A DNA stretch of 28,768 nt from JACMNW01 sp031413495 (GTDB lineage: Bacteria; Pseudomonadota; Alphaproteobacteria; Rhodobacterales; Rhodobacteraceae): contig JANOFE010000161.1 of NCBI GenBank assembly GCA_031413495.1, positions 1 to 28,768 on the forward strand, read 5' to 3'. The notes below the pieces were generated by a model. It saw only the letters and a program-made list of their open reading frames with translations, was not told the DNA's origin and did not search any database. Position numbers and translations under genes: made by a program. Below, in pieces: positions 1 through 6,671 of this stretch. The number at the start of each line of letters is the position of its first letter. Position 1 is the stretch's first letter.

Positions 1-2
1 AG

Positions 3-419
3 GCGGCCTACGCCCGCATGATCGAGGCCGCGGTTGCCGGCGTCGGGGCGGACGCTCTGACCATGCGGGTGATCGTCAAAGACATCGCGCCAGATGCTTT
101 GGCGCAAATGGCAGGCGTTCAGGTCATAGCGCAGCGTCCAGCGGGCCTTGAGATTGAAACCCCGCGCTACCGCGCCTTCACAGAACTCGCCAAACAACTG
201 GCCGCACAGGGGGCCAATTTTGTCGAAATCGCGGGCAATAACGACATCCTCTACACCGCCATCACTGATACCCCCGATGATCTGGGCGCACTGCACCGCT
301 TTGCCCGCCAAGGCAACGCAGGCTACCGCCATCTGTTGCTGGTCAAAGTGTCCGAACTTGCCAATATTTTGCGCAACTCCGATGCAACGGCCCAAATCGA
401 ACATATCCATGACTACTGA
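3..419 (+). CDS. Hypothetical protein, 5'-truncated by window edge
   Basis: The frame is open from the first codon of the window, so the N-terminus probably lies upstream; the first in-window ATG is at 18. About 138 residues are visible. I do not recognise the family. The visible part looks soluble, mixing alpha and beta stretches, with a GNNDILYTAITD segment in the middle and a C-terminus ending IEHIHDY. It overlaps the next gene by 11 nt (409-419), which suggests one transcription unit and translational coupling. Coding is supported by an uninterrupted frame and GC-rich third positions; the function is unknown. Confidence 0.6.
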   Translation, partial: AAYARMIEAAVAGVGADALTMRVIVKDIAPDALAQMAGVQVIAQRPAGLEIETPRYRAFTELAKQLAAQGANFVEIAGNNDILYTAITDTPDDLGALHRFARQGNAGYRHLLLVKVSELANILRNSDATAQIEHIHDY

Positions 420-702
420 CGCCCGTCGCATCCTGTTGGCCCTGCCCGTAGTTGCCGCCGCATGGATTGCGATACTCGCAATTGTCATGCGTCTGTCCGG
501 CGATGCTCCGCAGGCACTGGTGCTGATGCCCACGCCTGCGATTCTGGCCCATTTGCCGGACGGCGCTGCCATCACCGCAATCGGCCCCTACAGTGTTACC
601 CTGCGTGGTGGGCCGGGTTTGGTGGCGAAGCTTTACGCAGCTGGCGCGCATCTGGTGTTACCTGCCGGGTTAACAGGCTGTTTGCCGCAAACAGCGCTTT
701 GA
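409..702 (+). CDS. Hypothetical small protein with N-terminal membrane segment
   Basis: A 97-residue protein starting at the ATG at 409, inside the end of the preceding gene. Residues about 7-25 (ILLALPVVAAAWIAILAIVM) are a single hydrophobic segment that could be a membrane anchor or uncleaved signal. The rest is a short, Ala/Gly/Leu-rich domain that would lie outside the membrane, with two repeats of the form 'LPxGAxxxAIGPY / LPAGLTGCLP'. I do not recognise the family. The overlap with the upstream gene argues that the two products act together, possibly as a membrane anchor plus soluble partner, but that is inference. A longer frame opening at 148 mostly shadows the upstream gene. Confidence 0.55.
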   Translation: MTTDARRILLALPVVAAAWIAILAIVMRLSGDAPQALVLMPTPAILAHLPDGAAITAIGPYSVTLRGGPGLVAKLYAAGAHLVLPAGLTGCLPQTAL

Positions 703-744
703 TTTGATCCGCAAGTATGGGTAACGCTGCTGGATGCGCGCCGC

Positions 745-773
745 GCGGGGATATTTAGGCCAAGATGAAATTG
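745..773 (+). repeat. Intergenic GGGATATTT...AGATGAAATTG element, copy A
   Basis: The 703-850 gap contains GGGATATTT (748-756), a short spacer, then AGATGAAATTG (763-773). The same two blocks in the same order occur at 23883-23908. From memory, a motif of this kind recurs between genes in roseobacter genomes; I cannot verify that here. It sits between the stop at 702 and the thioredoxin start at 851, so it may act in termination or in the 5' leader. I see no gene in the gap. Confidence 0.5.
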
Positions 774-850
774 AAAGCCGTGCCTTGCCTCTTGGCCTTT
801 TCGCGCCCACCCCTCATATAGTGGCAAAAGACAGCCAGATGAGGATTGCG

Positions 851-1768
851 ATGATCGGTTTTGGTGAAACTACAGCGGCAAGTCCTGCGGTGCCTGCGGG
901 CGACTTGATCAAGGACGGTACTGAGGCCAGCTTTCTGGCCGATGTGATCGAACTAAGCCAGACCGTGCCGGTGATCGTTGATTTCTGGGCACCTTGGTGT
1001 GGGCCCTGCAAAACCCTTGGTCCAGCATTGGAGGCTGGGGTCAAAGCTGCTGGCGGCAAAGTGCGCATGGTCAAAATCGACATCGACCAAAATCAACGCA
1101 TCGCAGGCCAATTGCGCATTCAATCGATCCCCATGGTTTATGCCTTCTGGAAGGGCCAACCCGTTGATGGCTTTCAAGGCGCTGTGCCGGGGTCCGAGAT
1201 CAAGGCGTTCATCGACCGTGTCGCCGCCCTTGCCGGTGATGGCGGGCTAGGCGAGGCGCTAGAAGCCGCCGAAGCCATGCTGGATGAAGGGGCATTTGCC
1301 GATGCCGCCGAAACATTTGCGGCAATCTTGGGTGAAGAACCTGAAAATGCTGCCGCATATGGTGGCCTTGCCCGCGCCCATCTGGCCATGGGTGAAATTG
1401 ATCAGGCGCAGGCCTTGGTGGATGCCGCACCGACAACTATGACAAAGACCAAGGAATTAGAGGCGGTGCGCGCGCAGATCGAACTCGCGCGTCAGGCCGC
1501 AAGTGCCGGGCCAGAAGATGAATTGCGCGGTGCGGTGGAAGCCGACCCTGACAATCTGCAAGCCCGCTTTGATCTGGCGCTTGCTTTGCACGCCGAAGGA
1601 AAAGTGGACGAGGCCGTTGATGCCTTGCTCGAACTGTTCCGCAAAGATCGCGATTGGAACGACGGTGCCGCCAAGGCGCAACTGTTCACCATATTCGAGG
1701 CGTTGAAACCGCAAGACCCAATCGTGCTGAAGGGTCGTCGCAAACTTTCGTCAATGATATTTGCCTGA
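851..1768 (+). CDS. Thioredoxin-TPR protein, YbbN/CnoX-like co-chaperone
   Basis: A 305-residue protein. Residues about 25-115 form a thioredoxin fold with the active-site motif WCGPC (Cys50, Cys53), the following KxLGP stretch and the cis-proline loop (IQSIPMVY). From about 120 to the end there are tetratricopeptide-like helical repeats (for example EALEAAEAMLDEGAFADAAETF and AxYGGLARAHLAMGE). This architecture and length match the YbbN/CnoX family, which protects client proteins during oxidative stress and hands them to chaperones. Unlike E. coli YbbN, the CxxC is intact, so redox activity is likely. The ATG at 851 is preferred over upstream in-frame starts because MIGFGE is the usual kind of N-terminus and upstream codons are poorly protein-like. 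The LON-domain gene follows 29 nt downstream. Confidence 0.88.
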   Translation: MIGFGETTAASPAVPAGDLIKDGTEASFLADVIELSQTVPVIVDFWAPWCGPCKTLGPALEAGVKAAGGKVRMVKIDIDQNQRIAGQLRIQSIPMVYAFWKGQPVDGFQGAVPGSEIKAFIDRVAALAGDGGLGEALEAAEAMLDEGAFADAAETFAAILGEEPENAAAYGGLARAHLAMGEIDQAQALVDAAPTTMTKTKELEAVRAQIELARQAASAGPEDELRGAVEADPDNLQARFDLALALHAEGKVDEAVDALLELFRKDRDWNDGAAKAQLFTIFEALKPQDPIVLKGRRKLSSMIFA

Positions 1769-1797
1769 TGCGGGATCAGCCCTAGGTTAGGGATATC

Positions 1798-2439
1798 ATG
1801 AAAAACATCGACCTTCCCGAAACCATTCCCGTCTTTCCGCTGTCGGGTGCGCTGCTGTTGCCGCGTGCCAAACTGCCATTGCACATCTTCGAGCCGCGCT
1901 ATTTGCAAATGCTGGAAGACGCGATGAAAACCAAGCACCGCCTGATTGGCATGGTGCAACCGCGCGAAGTGCCGGGTAGCACGGAAAAGCGCCTGCATTC
2001 GATTGGTTGCGCTGGCCGCCTGACCGGGTTTTCGGAAACCGAGGATGGTCGCTATATGGTCACCCTGTCGGGCATATCGCGGTTTCGCGTGCTGCAAGAA
2101 ATCACCGGCTTCACGCCCTACCGCCGCTGCACTGTGGATTGGACACCATTTGCCCGCGATTTGGGGGCATGCGAAGAAGACAAAGGGTTTGACCGCGCGC
2201 CGTTTCTCGCGACCTTGGGCCGTTATTTTCAGGCCATGGAATTGTCCACCGATTGGGGCAGCCTGAAAGAAGCGGATGCTGAATTGCTGATCAATTCCCT
2301 GTCGATGCTCTGCCCGTTCGAACCAGAGGATAAACAAGCCCTGCTGGAAGCGCCGTCGCTGGAAACCCGCCGCGAAACGCTGGTGACCCTGTTCGAATTT
2401 TCCCTGCGCGGCGGTACCGGCGATGAGGTGATGCAATGA
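1798..2439 (+). CDS. LON peptidase substrate-binding domain protein
   Basis: A 213-residue cytosolic protein made only of the N-terminal substrate-recognition domain of Lon protease. The N-terminus (PVFPLSGALLLPRAKLPLHIFEPRY) carries the family's FPL...LP...PLxIFEPRY signature. No AAA+ motor or Ser-Lys protease domain follows. Stand-alone LON-domain proteins are common in alphaproteobacteria; their role is unsettled, with protein quality control or substrate delivery being likely. It sits between a thioredoxin co-chaperone and a Trm112-like gene on the same strand. Its TGA stop (2437-2439) overlaps an ATG at 2436, the first copy of a duplicated start region of the next gene. Confidence 0.85.
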   Translation: MKNIDLPETIPVFPLSGALLLPRAKLPLHIFEPRYLQMLEDAMKTKHRLIGMVQPREVPGSTEKRLHSIGCAGRLTGFSETEDGRYMVTLSGISRFRVLQEITGFTPYRRCTVDWTPFARDLGACEEDKGFDRAPFLATLGRYFQAMELSTDWGSLKEADAELLINSLSMLCPFEPEDKQALLEAPSLETRRETLVTLFEFSLRGGTGDEVMQ

Positions 2440-2484
2440 CCGACCAAACTGCCCCGCGGTGATGCAATGACCGATCAAACCGCA
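2427..2484 (+). repeat. Imperfect tandem duplication of the Trm112 start region
   Basis: A 27-nt segment at 2427-2453 is repeated at 2458-2484 with three differences, at a 31-nt offset. Each copy contains GTGATGCAATGACCGA. The first copy's ATG (2436) overlaps the upstream stop as ATGA and encodes MTDQTAPR before a stop at 2460. The second copy's ATG (2467) opens the real gene, beginning MTDQTAA. The original start was probably the coupled one; the duplication leaves an eight-codon upstream frame. Confidence 0.85.
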
Positions 2485-2649
2485 GCCGACCGCCGCATGC
2501 TGGAGGCGCTGGTCTGCCCCCTGACCCAAGGTTTGCTGAATTACGATGCTGACCGTCAGGAACTGGTGTCCCGCAGCTCTGGGTTGGCGTTTCCCATTCG
2601 GGATGGCATTCCCATCATGTTGATCAGTGAAGCACGTCAGGTCGACTAA
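2467..2649 (+). CDS. Trm112-like small protein
   Basis: A 60-residue protein whose core (MLEALVCPLTQGLLNYDADRQELVSR ... GLAFPIRDGIPIML) matches the Trm112/YcaR family. In eukaryotes Trm112 activates several methyltransferases; bacterial homologues are small and often lack the second zinc-binding cysteine pair. Only one Cys is present here, so zinc binding in the classic way is unlikely. It is the last gene of the plus-strand run and is followed by a strong hairpin. Translation should start at 2467, in the second copy of a duplicated start region. Confidence 0.85.
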   Translation: MTDQTAADRRMLEALVCPLTQGLLNYDADRQELVSRSSGLAFPIRDGIPIMLISEARQVD

Positions 2650-2650
2650 G

Positions 2651-2694
2651 GCGTGTCAGGCAAAAGTGGATACCGGTTTTGCCGTTTGACACGC
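2651..2694. terminator. Long imperfect hairpin between convergent genes
   Basis: GCGTGTCA (2651-2658) plus GGCAAAA (2659-2665) pair with TTTTGCC (2677-2683) and TGACACGC (2687-2694), giving a 15-bp stem with a 3-nt bulge and an 11-nt loop. It lies between the convergent Trm112-like and UbiH genes, where a bidirectional terminator is expected. There is no clean U-tract beyond the stem. The AAAGTGGATACCGGTTTT core resembles a palindrome I recall from other alphaproteobacterial intergenic regions. Confidence 0.6.
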
Positions 2695-2710
2695 GAAACA
2701 GCGAAAGTAG

Positions 2711-3940
2711 CTAAATCGCCTGTCCTGCTAACAATTTCGGCAAATCCCCCGAAAGCCCTGCTGCCTGCCGAATGAACCTGCGCCGCAATCCGGGGATCGC
2801 ATTCACAATCCCAAGGCCCAAATCGCGACCCGCCCGCAACACCGGATTGTCGTTTGAAAACAGCCGGTTCATACTATCCATCCCCAACGCCAGCGCCGTC
2901 GTATCAAACCGCCGCCAGCGTTGATACCGCTCTAGCACATCCGACGCGCCAATATCTTCGCCCCGCCGCGCGGCTTCAATCAACACCTGCGCCAGCGCCG
3001 CCACATCCCGCAACCCAAGGTTCAAGCCTTGCCCGGCAATCGGATGCACTCCGTGTGCCGCATCGCCCACCAAGGCCAGCCGGGGGGCCACAAAACTCTG
3101 CGCCAGACTTAGCGACAGCGGGTAGGTGAACCGATCCCCCACCAGTGAAATCTCGCCCAGAAAATCGCCAAACCGGGGGCGCAATGCATCCAGATAGTCT
3201 GCATCCGGCAGCGCTTGAATGGCCGCCGCCGCCACTTCACCTTCGCTCCAGACAATCGAAGATCGGTATCCACCATGCAGCGGCAAAATTGCCAGCGGCC
3301 CGGCAGGCATGAAAAACTGATGCGCAATACCGTTGTGGGGCCGCGTATGCGCCACCGCCGTCACCAGTGCCGTTTGCCGGTATCCCCAGCCGACCCGTTT
3401 GATGCCTGCCCGCGTCGCCGTGCCAGACCCCCGCCCATCACAGCCGACCAGAACCCGCGCCGAGATACGTGCCCCCGACGCCAGCGTTACAGAAATCCCG
3501 CCCGTTGCCGCTTCTTGTGCGACAACACTTTCCCCGGACATCAGGGTGATGCGCGGCTCTGCCTGCATCGCTGCCAGAAACGCCGCGTAAAGATGCCGGT
3601 CCTCCAGCATAAACCCCATCGGGCCTTCTTCAATTTCGCCGTGATCAAAGTTCAGGAAAAACGGTGATGGCCCCATGCCTGCTCGCCCATCACTGGCCTT
3701 GATCTGAAAGATCGGCTGCGTCTTGTCGCCAACCTCTGCCCAAATCCCCAGCACCGTCAGCAACCGCTTTGACGCAATCGCCAGCGAATAGGTGCGCCCG
3801 TCAAAGCCCTGATCCGCCCGCGCCTGCGCAGGCCGCGCATCCACCACGGTGACGCGAAAGCCACCCTGCGCCAAGGCCAAGGCCAGGGCGGGCCCGTTCA
3901 ACCCGCCGCCCGCAATTAAAATATCGGTGTCATAATCCAT
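2711..3940 (-). CDS. UbiH/UbiF-family FAD-dependent hydroxylase
   Basis: A 409-residue flavoprotein monooxygenase. It opens with the ADP-binding fold DILIAGGGLNGPALALALA (GxGxxG variant at about 11-16), has a mid-protein DG segment (VGCDGRGSGTATRAGI) that helps bind FAD and NAD(P)H, and a late GDAAHGVHPIAGQGLNLGLRD motif typical of the UbiH/UbiF/VisC/Coq6 family. These enzymes hydroxylate the ring of ubiquinone precursors at the inner membrane. Which ring position cannot be told from sequence alone. It is transcribed away from the amidase gene, with 78 nt between the two starts. Confidence 0.87.
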   Translation of the reverse strand: MDYDTDILIAGGGLNGPALALALAQGGFRVTVVDARPAQARADQGFDGRTYSLAIASKRLLTVLGIWAEVGDKTQPIFQIKASDGRAGMGPSPFFLNFDHGEIEEGPMGFMLEDRHLYAAFLAAMQAEPRITLMSGESVVAQEAATGGISVTLASGARISARVLVGCDGRGSGTATRAGIKRVGWGYRQTALVTAVAHTRPHNGIAHQFFMPAGPLAILPLHGGYRSSIVWSEGEVAAAAIQALPDADYLDALRPRFGDFLGEISLVGDRFTYPLSLSLAQSFVAPRLALVGDAAHGVHPIAGQGLNLGLRDVAALAQVLIEAARRGEDIGASDVLERYQRWRRFDTTALALGMDSMNRLFSNDNPVLRAGRDLGLGIVNAIPGLRRRFIRQAAGLSGDLPKLLAGQAI

Positions 3941-4018
3941 CTGTCAACTATGGCGCACCACGCGGGATTGTCCATGCGCCGCCTTGCCGCTACCCTTGCC
4001 AAGGAACGGGAGAATGAC

Positions 4019-5350
4019 ATGGCAGACAACTGGCTTTGGATGACGGTGGGCGATCTTGGCCGGGGCATCGGGGCTGGCAAAATCAACCCGGTGGAACTGA
4101 CTGAGGCTTATCTTGATGCCATCGCCGGCCATGAACATGCAAACCGCATCTACACCCGCACCACGCCGCGCCGTGCACGGTCGATGGCCATGGCCTCCGC
4201 TGGCCGCCAGAAACTTGGCAACCGCATCGGGTTGTTGGACGGCGTACCTTTGTCGTGGAAAGACCTGTTCGATACCGCTGGCGCGCCGACCGAGGCAGGA
4301 TCAGCTTTGCTGAAAGGCCGCACCCCCGCCCGCGATGCGGAGGTGCTGACTACCGCCACCGCCCAAGGCCTTGTGTGTCTTGGCAAAACCCATATGTCGG
4401 AACTTGCCTTCTCCGGCCTTGGCCTGAACCCCGTCACCGCCACGCCCCCGAATGTGAATGATCCAAAGGCGGTTCCCGGCGGGTCATCTTCCGGCGCTGC
4501 CGCATCCGTCGCCTTCGGTCTTGCCCCTGCGGCCATAGCGTCGGATACTGGCGGTTCCGTCCGCATCCCCGCCGCGTGGAACGATCTCGTGGGCCTCAAA
4601 ACAACCGCTGGCCGCATGTCCTTGCGCGGTGTTTTGCCGCTGTGCGAGCGGTTCGATACGGTCGGCCCCATCGCCCGGTCTGTTGAAGATTGCGCCCTGC
4701 TGCTGGCCGCACTTGAAGGTGGAAAAGCCGCAGATCTTACCGGGGCCAACATTGCAGGCACCCGCCTGCTTTTACTTGAAACCGTCGCCTTAGACGATAT
4801 CCGTGATGCCCCTGCCAAAGGTTTTGAACAGGCCGTTCAGCGCCTTTCTGCAAAAGGGGCAAAGATTGAACGCGGCCGCATCCCCGAGGTGGCCGAGGCG
4901 CTTTCCCTTGCGGGGCCGCTGTTCACCGCCGAAGCCTACGGTCTCTGGTCCAAAACAATCGAAGCCGCCCCCGACAAGATGTTCCCCCGCATTCTGGAGC
5001 GTTTCCGAATCGGAGGCACCATTACCGCCGCAGATTACGTTGCTGGCTGGCGGCGATTGGAAGAACTGCGCGCCATTTGGCTGAAACGCACCGCCGGATA
5101 TGACGCCGTCATCCTGCCCACCACCCCCATTCCGCCGCCAGACGCGAACCGCCTGATGACCGACGACGCCTATTACGTCACCGAAAATCTGCTCGCCATG
5201 CGCAATACGCGCATCGCCAACCTGTTCGGTCTTTGCGCGCTGACACTTCCAACGGGCCAGCCGTCTTGTGGCATCAGTTTCATGGCCGCACCGGGGGCCG
5301 AAGAACGCTTGCTGCGTCTGGGGGCGGCGGCAGAGCGGGCTCTAGGTTAG
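4019..5350 (+). CDS. Amidase signature family hydrolase
   Basis: A 443-residue amidase. The Ser-cisSer-Lys triad is complete: Lys81 in SWKDLFD, Ser156 in the GGSSSG loop and Ser180 in DTGGSVR. The 75- and 24-residue spacings equal those of GatA. The substrate is unknown; this family includes GatA, aryl-acylamidases and many catabolic amidases. A gatA role is unlikely because there is no gatB or gatC nearby. The ATG at 4019 follows a GGGAG-like ribosome site; the frame is open from 3950 but the extra residues look unlike the family. The aminotransferase follows after 129 nt, in which I see no other gene. Confidence 0.87.
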   Translation: MADNWLWMTVGDLGRGIGAGKINPVELTEAYLDAIAGHEHANRIYTRTTPRRARSMAMASAGRQKLGNRIGLLDGVPLSWKDLFDTAGAPTEAGSALLKGRTPARDAEVLTTATAQGLVCLGKTHMSELAFSGLGLNPVTATPPNVNDPKAVPGGSSSGAAASVAFGLAPAAIASDTGGSVRIPAAWNDLVGLKTTAGRMSLRGVLPLCERFDTVGPIARSVEDCALLLAALEGGKAADLTGANIAGTRLLLLETVALDDIRDAPAKGFEQAVQRLSAKGAKIERGRIPEVAEALSLAGPLFTAEAYGLWSKTIEAAPDKMFPRILERFRIGGTITAADYVAGWRRLEELRAIWLKRTAGYDAVILPTTPIPPPDANRLMTDDAYYVTENLLAMRNTRIANLFGLCALTLPTGQPSCGISFMAAPGAEERLLRLGAAAERALG

Positions 5351-5479
5351 GCCCCGGCGAAAAAGCCACAGGTCCACCCGCCAAACACTTCCCCTGTCAG
5401 CGTTTTTCTGGACCAACCTCCATTCTGGCGATAACGTAGCCAAGAACGGGGCGGTATGACCCCGGAACATGAGGCATGA

Positions 5480-6658
5480 ATGGCACTACCAGAGCGGTTT
5501 TCGAACCTGCCCGACTATGCGTTTCCGCGTTTGCGGACGCTGCTGGATGCGCATGTGCCGGGCGGCGAGGTTATTCAGATGACCATCGGCGAGCCGCGCC
5601 ACCCTATGCCGGATTTTGTCGGCCCGATCATCCAAGAAAATTTGAACGGTTTCGCCAGCTACCCGATCAACGAAGGCACGCCGGAACTGCTATCCGCCAT
5701 CACCGCATGGGTCACCCGTCGTTACGGTGTGACCTTAACCGAAGATCGCATCATGGCGCTGAACGGTACCCGCGAAGGGCTGTTCAACGCCTGCGTGGCG
5801 CTGTGTCCGGAAAAGAAAAACGGTCAACAACCCGCCGTGCTGATGCCAAACCCGTTCTATCAGGTCTATGCCGTCGCCGCGCTGACCGTCGGGGCCGAAC
5901 CGGTCTATATCAACGCCACCGCCGCCACCGGGCATTTGCCGGATTTCGAAAGCCTCGATCCCGCTTTGCTGGATCGCACCGCCGTGGTCTACCTCTGCTC
6001 CCCCGCCAACCCGCAGGGGGCGATTGCCAGCCGTGACTATTGGCGCACCCTGCTGACCTTGGCAGAAAAGCACGATTTCCGCGTCATGGCCGACGAATGC
6101 TATTCCGAAATTTGGCGTGAAGCCCCCCCGGTTGGCGTGCTAGAAGTCGCCGCTGAAATGGGCGTCGATCCGGAACGCGTTCTCGCCTTCCATTCGCTGT
6201 CCAAACGCTCCAACCTGCCCGGCCTGCGGTCTGGCTTTGTCGCAGGTGGCCCGCAATCCATCGCCGCCATGCGCAAGTTGCGCACATTCGCAGGCGCGCC
6301 TTTACCGCTACCTTTGCAAAAGGTTGCCGCCGCCGCATGGGGCGACGAACGCCATGTCATAGAAAACCAAGCCCTCTACCAAGAAAAATTCCGCATCGCG
6401 GACGAAATTTTTGGCGGTATGCAGGGTTACGCCCCGCCAGACGGCGGCTTTTTCCTGTGGCTGCCCGTCGATGACGGCGAGGCGGCAACCATAAAATTAT
6501 GGACGCAAACGGGCGTCAAAGTTCTGCCGGGTGCTTACCTTTCGCGGGATACCGCCACGGGGAACCCCGGCAAAGGTTACATTCGGGTCGCACTTGTGGC
6601 CCCAAAAGATGAAATGCAGCGCGGGCTTTTACGGCTTCGTGATTGCCTTTACGGTTAA
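5480..6658 (+). CDS. PLP-dependent class I/II aminotransferase
   Basis: A 392-residue fold-type I aminotransferase. Visible elements are TIGEPRHP near the N-terminus, GTREGLFNA (phosphate-side helix), NPFYQVY, SPANPQG (substrate and PLP contacts), ADECYSE (the Asp that contacts the pyridine nitrogen), and SLSKRSNLPGLRSG with the Schiff-base Lys242. The general type resembles N-succinyldiaminopimelate or aspartate/alanine-like aminotransferases; substrate specificity is not decided by these motifs. A GAGG ribosome site (5471-5474) supports the ATG at 5480 over the out-of-frame ATG at 5476. ftsK begins 13 nt after the stop, so the two are probably co-transcribed. Confidence 0.87.
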   Translation: MALPERFSNLPDYAFPRLRTLLDAHVPGGEVIQMTIGEPRHPMPDFVGPIIQENLNGFASYPINEGTPELLSAITAWVTRRYGVTLTEDRIMALNGTREGLFNACVALCPEKKNGQQPAVLMPNPFYQVYAVAALTVGAEPVYINATAATGHLPDFESLDPALLDRTAVVYLCSPANPQGAIASRDYWRTLLTLAEKHDFRVMADECYSEIWREAPPVGVLEVAAEMGVDPERVLAFHSLSKRSNLPGLRSGFVAGGPQSIAAMRKLRTFAGAPLPLPLQKVAAAAWGDERHVIENQALYQEKFRIADEIFGGMQGYAPPDGGFFLWLPVDDGEAATIKLWTQTGVKVLPGAYLSRDTATGNPGKGYIRVALVAPKDEMQRGLLRLRDCLYG

Positions 6659-6671
6659 GGGACAGGGTTAA

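Noticed and set aside
1492..2529. 345-codon minus-strand open frame opposite the thioredoxin and LON genes
   Set aside because: It shadows two recognised proteins, crosses their boundary, and has no recognisable domain.
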